Under the pieces are notes generated by a model. The model did no database searches, was not told where the DNA came from, and saw only the letters and a list, made by a program, of their open reading frames with translations. DNA of 45,167 nt. Source: Pseudomonadota bacterium (GTDB taxonomy: Bacteria > Pseudomonadota > Gammaproteobacteria > Xanthomonadales > Rhodanobacteraceae). Below, piece by piece: positions 41,972 through 45,167 of the stretch (position 1 is the first letter of the stretch; every line of letters begins with the position of its first letter). The position numbers were made by a program, and so were the translations under genes. The DNA is taken from NCBI GenBank assembly GCA_023430685.1, contig JAEYZH010000137.1:1-45167 (forward strand). The letters run 5' to 3'.

Positions 41972-42157
41972 GCGCGTCGATTCGCTGTTGCCATCGTCCA
42001 GCCCGGGTCCAAGGAGCAAGCTCCGCGAAGACCGGAGCCGTAGCGAAATACGAAGCGGCCATACGAAGAAGCGCGAAGTTCGCACGAAGAAAGCGAACAG
42101 GATTCGAGGATTGCCGGGCGGGTGCGCCGCGTGCGCGCGACGCGGTGACGCAAGGGG

Positions 42158-42186
42158 CGCCGGCCGACCTGCGGTCGTCCAGCCTG
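42158..42186 (-). repeat. Solitary REP hairpin
   Basis: Read on the minus strand: GCAG, GCTGGAC, GACC-GCA-GGTC tip, GGCCGGC. This is the second hairpin type of the array at 33186-33929 with one loop change (GCA for GAA). It sits alone in the 280 bp gap between orn and dnaE2, where I see no gene. The rest of the gap includes purine-rich GAAGAAGCGCGAAG-like sequence and CTTTTCCTTCGTGTCCTTCC, of unknown meaning. Confidence 0.8.
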
Positions 42187-42251
42187 CGGACCTCGTGTCG
42201 AACTCGGCGCTTTTCCTTCGTGTCCTTCCTGCAACGATTCCTTGATCCCGA

Positions 42252-45167
42252 TCAGTGGAAATCGCGTGACGCGAACGCGAGTTCGGGAAGCAACGCGCTG
42301 TAGTCGTGCAGGCGGTCCGCGATCAGGTGATGCACGCCTTCGCTCGCCTCGAGCACGCCATCGACCGCCATCACGCGCGATTCGAGCAGCACGCGGTGCT
42401 GGCGTTCGGCGAGTGAACGCCAGACCACGACGTTGACGATGCCGGTTTCGTCCTCGAGCGTGACGAAGGTGACGCCCTTGGCGGTGCCCGGATGCTGGCG
42501 CACGGTCACGAGGCCGGCACAGCGCATCCGCCGGCCGCTGTTGGCGACGTCGGTGGTCAGGCGCGCAGGCGACACGCGTCGCCGCGCGAGTTCGGCGCGC
42601 ACGAGCGCGAGCGGATGCGCGCGCAGCGAGAGGCCGAGCGTCGCGTAGTCGGCCATCACGTCCTCGCGCAGGCTCGGCGCGCGCAGGTCGACCGCCGCTT
42701 CCTCGATCCTCGCGCCGGCCAGCACCGGGGCAGGGAGTTCCGCGCCCGCGCTGTCCCAGCGTGCGCGATGGCGATCGCCGCTGAGGCTCGCGAGCGCACC
42801 CGCATCGGCGAGGCATGCGCGCTCCGCTGCATTGAGGCGCGCGCGACGCACGAGGTCGGCGACGTCGCGAAACGGTGCTTCGCGCCGCGCCTCGATGATG
42901 CGCGCGATCGCATCGGTGGAAAGCCCGCGGACCTGGGCCAGCCCGAGCCGCAACGCGATCGCATGCAGCGAAGGCGGCGTGCCGGCGAGCGGTATCGGGG
43001 GCACCGGCTCCAGCGTGCAATCGCCATCGCTCGTGCCGACGTCGGCGGGCAGCACGCGTCCGCCGTGCTGGCGCAGGTCCTGCACGAGTTGCGCGGGCTG
43101 GTAGAACCCCATCGGCTGCGAGTTCAGCAGGGCGCAGGTGAACAGTGCGGGGTAATGGCACTTGAGCCAGGACGAGGCATAGGCGAGCAGCGCGAAACTG
43201 TAGGCATGCGATTCGGGAAAGCCGTATTCACCGAATCCCTGGATCTGCCGGTAGATGCGCTCGGCGAACGCATGCGAATAGCCGTTGCGCTGCATGCCCT
43301 CGAAGATGCGGTCATGGAACTGTTCGAGGCCGCCGCGACGCTTCCACGCGGCCATCGAGCGCCGCAGCTGGTCCGCTTCGCCCGGCGTGAAACCGGCCGC
43401 GACCTGCAGCAGCTCCATCACCTGCTCCTGGAAGATCGGGATGCCGAGCGTGCGACCGAGCACGCGTTCGATCGCGGGCGATTCGTACTCGACGAGTTCG
43501 GGCCGCCGCCGGCGCTCGAGGTAGGGATGCACCATGTCGCCCTGGATCGGCCCCGGGCGCACGATCGCGACTTCGATCACGAGGTCGTAGAAGGTGCGCG
43601 GCTGCAGTCGCGGCAGCATCGACATCTGCGCGCGCGATTCGATCTGGAACACGCCGACGGTGTCGGCCGCGCGGATCATCGCGTAGGTGGCCGGATCCTC
43701 GCGCGGGATCGTCGCGAGCTCGAGCTCGACGTCGTGGTGCGCGCGCAGCAGCTCGAAGCACTTGCGCAGGCAGGTCAGCATGCCGAGCGCGAGGCAGTCG
43801 ACCTTGAGCAGCTTCATTTCCTCGAGGTCGTCCTTGTCCCACTGGATGATCGTGCGCTCGGCCATCGCGGCGTTCTCGACCGGCACCAGCGTGTGCAGCG
43901 GGTGTTCGGAGATCACGAAGCCGCCCACGTGCTGGGACAGGTGGCGCGGGAACCCGCGCAGTTCGCCCGCGAGGCGGAACAGCCGCTGCAGGGTGCGGTC
44001 CTCGGGATCGAAGCCGTGCTCCTCGAGCCATTGTGGCAAGGTGCGTCCGCTCGGCACGCGCGAGAACAGGCGCGCGAGGCCGTCGATGCGGTCGTCCGGG
44101 ATGCCGAGCGCGCGGCCGACGTCGCGCACCGCGCTGCGGCCGCGGTAGCCGATCACCGTCGCGGCGAGTGCGGCCCGCTCGCGCCCGTATTTCGCGAACA
44201 CGTACTGCAGCACTTCCTCGCGCCGCTCGTGCTCGAAGTCGACGTCGATGTCGGGTGGCTCGTCGCGTTCATCGGAGAGGAAGCGCTCGAACAGCAGGTG
44301 GCCCTCGACCGGGTTCACCGCGGTGATGCCGAGGCAGTAGCAGACCGCCGAGTTGGCCGAGGATCCACGCCCCTGGCAGAGGATGCCGCGCTCCTCGCGC
44401 GCCCAGCGCACGATGTCGTGCACGGTCAGGAAGAACGCCTCGTAACGCTTGCGCTGGATCAGCGCGAGTTCCTTCTCGAGCAGGTCGCGCACGCGCGGCG
44501 GCACGCCATCTGGATAGCGCCGCGCCGCGCCCTGTTCGACCAGCGTGCGCAGCCAGGTCGCGCGGTCGATGCCGTTCGGCGCGAGCTCGTGCGGGTATTC
44601 GTAGCCGAGGCCGCGCAGCTCGAAGCGGCAGCGCGCGGCGATGCGCAGGGTTTCGGCCAGCAGTTCCGGCGGATACAGGCGTTCGAGGTCGTCGATGCGG
44701 CGCAGGTGCCGCTCGCCGTTGGGGAACAGCGCAAGCCCGGCCTCGGCCACGCTGCTGCCGACGCGGATCGCGGTCATCACGTCCTGCAGTGCGCGCCGCC
44801 GGCGTACGTGCATGTGCACGTCGCCCGCAGCCACGAGCGGCAGGCCGTGGTGCGCGCCGAGCACGCGCGCGTGCTCGAGCAGGCGACGATCGCCCGCGCC
44901 GCGATGCAGTTCCACAGCGATCCAGGCGCGACCCGCGAAGTGGCGCGCGAGCCAGGCTGCGTCGCGCGCGTGCATCGATTCCGGCATGTGCGCCGCGGCC
45001 GCGCGCGCAGGCCAGTCCGGGCGGGGCTCGCGCACGCCATCGGGCGAAGCCGGCGTGGCATCGATGCCCGCGCGCAACGGCCACAGCACGAGCACGCCCT
45101 CACCAAGCTGTTCGACATCGCTGCGCAGCAGGCGGTAGTCGCCTTTCGCGCTGCGGCGCCGCCCGGT
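42252..45167 (-). CDS. dnaE2: Error-prone DNA polymerase DnaE2 (ImuC), N-terminus outside window
   Basis: The C-terminal ~971 residues of a C-family polymerase. The gene runs off the right edge; the frame is open to 45167 (TGRRRSAKGDYRLLRSDVEQL-like sequence there). The remaining part of the PHP domain includes VAAGDVHMHVRRRRALQDVM. The palm has GRGSSANSAVCYCLGIT and PPDIDVDFEHERREEV with catalytic Asp residues. FPESHAYSFALLAYASSWLK follows, and the C-terminal OB domain has RQHPGTAKGVTFVTLEDETG. These features and the short C-terminus distinguish DnaE2 from replicative DnaE1. The family does SOS-induced translesion synthesis, usually with ImuA and ImuB encoded just upstream, here beyond the edge. 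Roughly 60-110 N-terminal residues are missing. Confidence 0.93.
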   Translation of the reverse strand, partial: TGRRRSAKGDYRLLRSDVEQLGEGVLVLWPLRAGIDATPASPDGVREPRPDWPARAAAAHMPESMHARDAAWLARHFAGRAWIAVELHRGAGDRRLLEHARVLGAHHGLPLVAAGDVHMHVRRRRALQDVMTAIRVGSSVAEAGLALFPNGERHLRRIDDLERLYPPELLAETLRIAARCRFELRGLGYEYPHELAPNGIDRATWLRTLVEQGAARRYPDGVPPRVRDLLEKELALIQRKRYEAFFLTVHDIVRWAREERGILCQGRGSSANSAVCYCLGITAVNPVEGHLLFERFLSDERDEPPDIDVDFEHERREEVLQYVFAKYGRERAALAATVIGYRGRSAVRDVGRALGIPDDRIDGLARLFSRVPSGRTLPQWLEEHGFDPEDRTLQRLFRLAGELRGFPRHLSQHVGGFVISEHPLHTLVPVENAAMAERTIIQWDKDDLEEMKLLKVDCLALGMLTCLRKCFELLRAHHDVELELATIPREDPATYAMIRAADTVGVFQIESRAQMSMLPRLQPRTFYDLVIEVAIVRPGPIQGDMVHPYLERRRRPELVEYESPAIERVLGRTLGIPIFQEQVMELLQVAAGFTPGEADQLRRSMAAWKRRGGLEQFHDRIFEGMQRNGYSHAFAERIYRQIQGFGEYGFPESHAYSFALLAYASSWLKCHYPALFTCALLNSQPMGFYQPAQLVQDLRQHGGRVLPADVGTSDGDCTLEPVPPIPLAGTPPSLHAIALRLGLAQVRGLSTDAIARIIEARREAPFRDVADLVRRARLNAAERACLADAGALASLSGDRHRARWDSAGAELPAPVLAGARIEEAAVDLRAPSLREDVMADYATLGLSLRAHPLALVRAELARRRVSPARLTTDVANSGRRMRCAGLVTVRQHPGTAKGVTFVTLEDETGIVNVVVWRSLAERQHRVLLESRVMAVDGVLEASEGVHHLIADRLHDYSALLPELAFASRDFH

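Overview
The window is about 45 kb of high-GC DNA densely packed with genes. The order recA - recX - alaS - csrA - tRNA genes - tig - clpP - clpX - lon - hupB - ppiD, with ligA, epmA, orn and sbcB nearby, points to a gammaproteobacterium. The protein sequences, the dispersed palindromic repeats and the secreted proteins carrying an IF-x-x-GF-(D/E) motif fit the Lysobacterales (Xanthomonadales). Genus cannot be fixed from the sequence. Almost everything is chromosomal core. I see no prophage, integrase, transposase, CRISPR array or recognisable defence system.

Layout. 1-10.4 kb: a DEAD-box helicase (rhlE type), a secreted alpha/beta hydrolase, hslR, then a leftward mutS - acyltransferase pair in which the acyltransferase carries two single-base frameshifts, and a secreted S9 peptidase. 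10.5-16.5 kb: cinA/pncC, recA, a decayed methyltransferase gene, recX, alaS, csrA. 16.5-18.15 kb: tRNA genes Ser-GCT, Arg-ACG, Pro-TGG, Arg-TCT, His-GTG, Lys-CTT and Leu-TAG, with inverted and direct duplications around the Ser and His genes. 18.2-27 kb: trigger factor, ClpP, ClpX, Lon, HU-beta, tRNA-Val and PpiD, a protein-folding and proteolysis block. 27-33.2 kb: secreted M14 carboxypeptidase, a helical repeat-like protein, ligA, epmA. 33.2-33.9 kb: eight tandem copies of a 94-95 bp unit, each made of two inverted GTAG-headed REP hairpins. 33.9-39 kb: a secreted delta-60-repeat protein and a secreted lipase-like protein paired with a second exported protein, followed by another palindromic repeat family. 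39-45.2 kb: a DUF2461 protein, sbcB and orn (divergent), and the C-terminal nine tenths of error-prone polymerase DnaE2/ImuC, which runs off the right edge.

Functionally the window gathers DNA repair and recombination (mutS, recA, recX, ligA, sbcB, dnaE2), translation and its quality control (tRNAs, alaS, epmA, hslR, csrA, orn) and proteostasis (tig, clpPX, lon, ppiD), with several exported enzymes between them.

The most interesting non-coding feature is the REP/BIME array at 33186-33929. Its last GTAG head supplies the stop codon of the neighbouring gene, and a solitary relative lies beside dnaE2. Other points worth a second look are the inverted copy of the tRNA-Ser 3' end, the broken tRNA-His copy, the decayed methyltransferase inserted between recA and recX, the doubly frameshifted acyltransferase, and the shared IFxxGF(D/E) motif in two exported proteins. 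Start codons, promoters and hairpins were read by eye.
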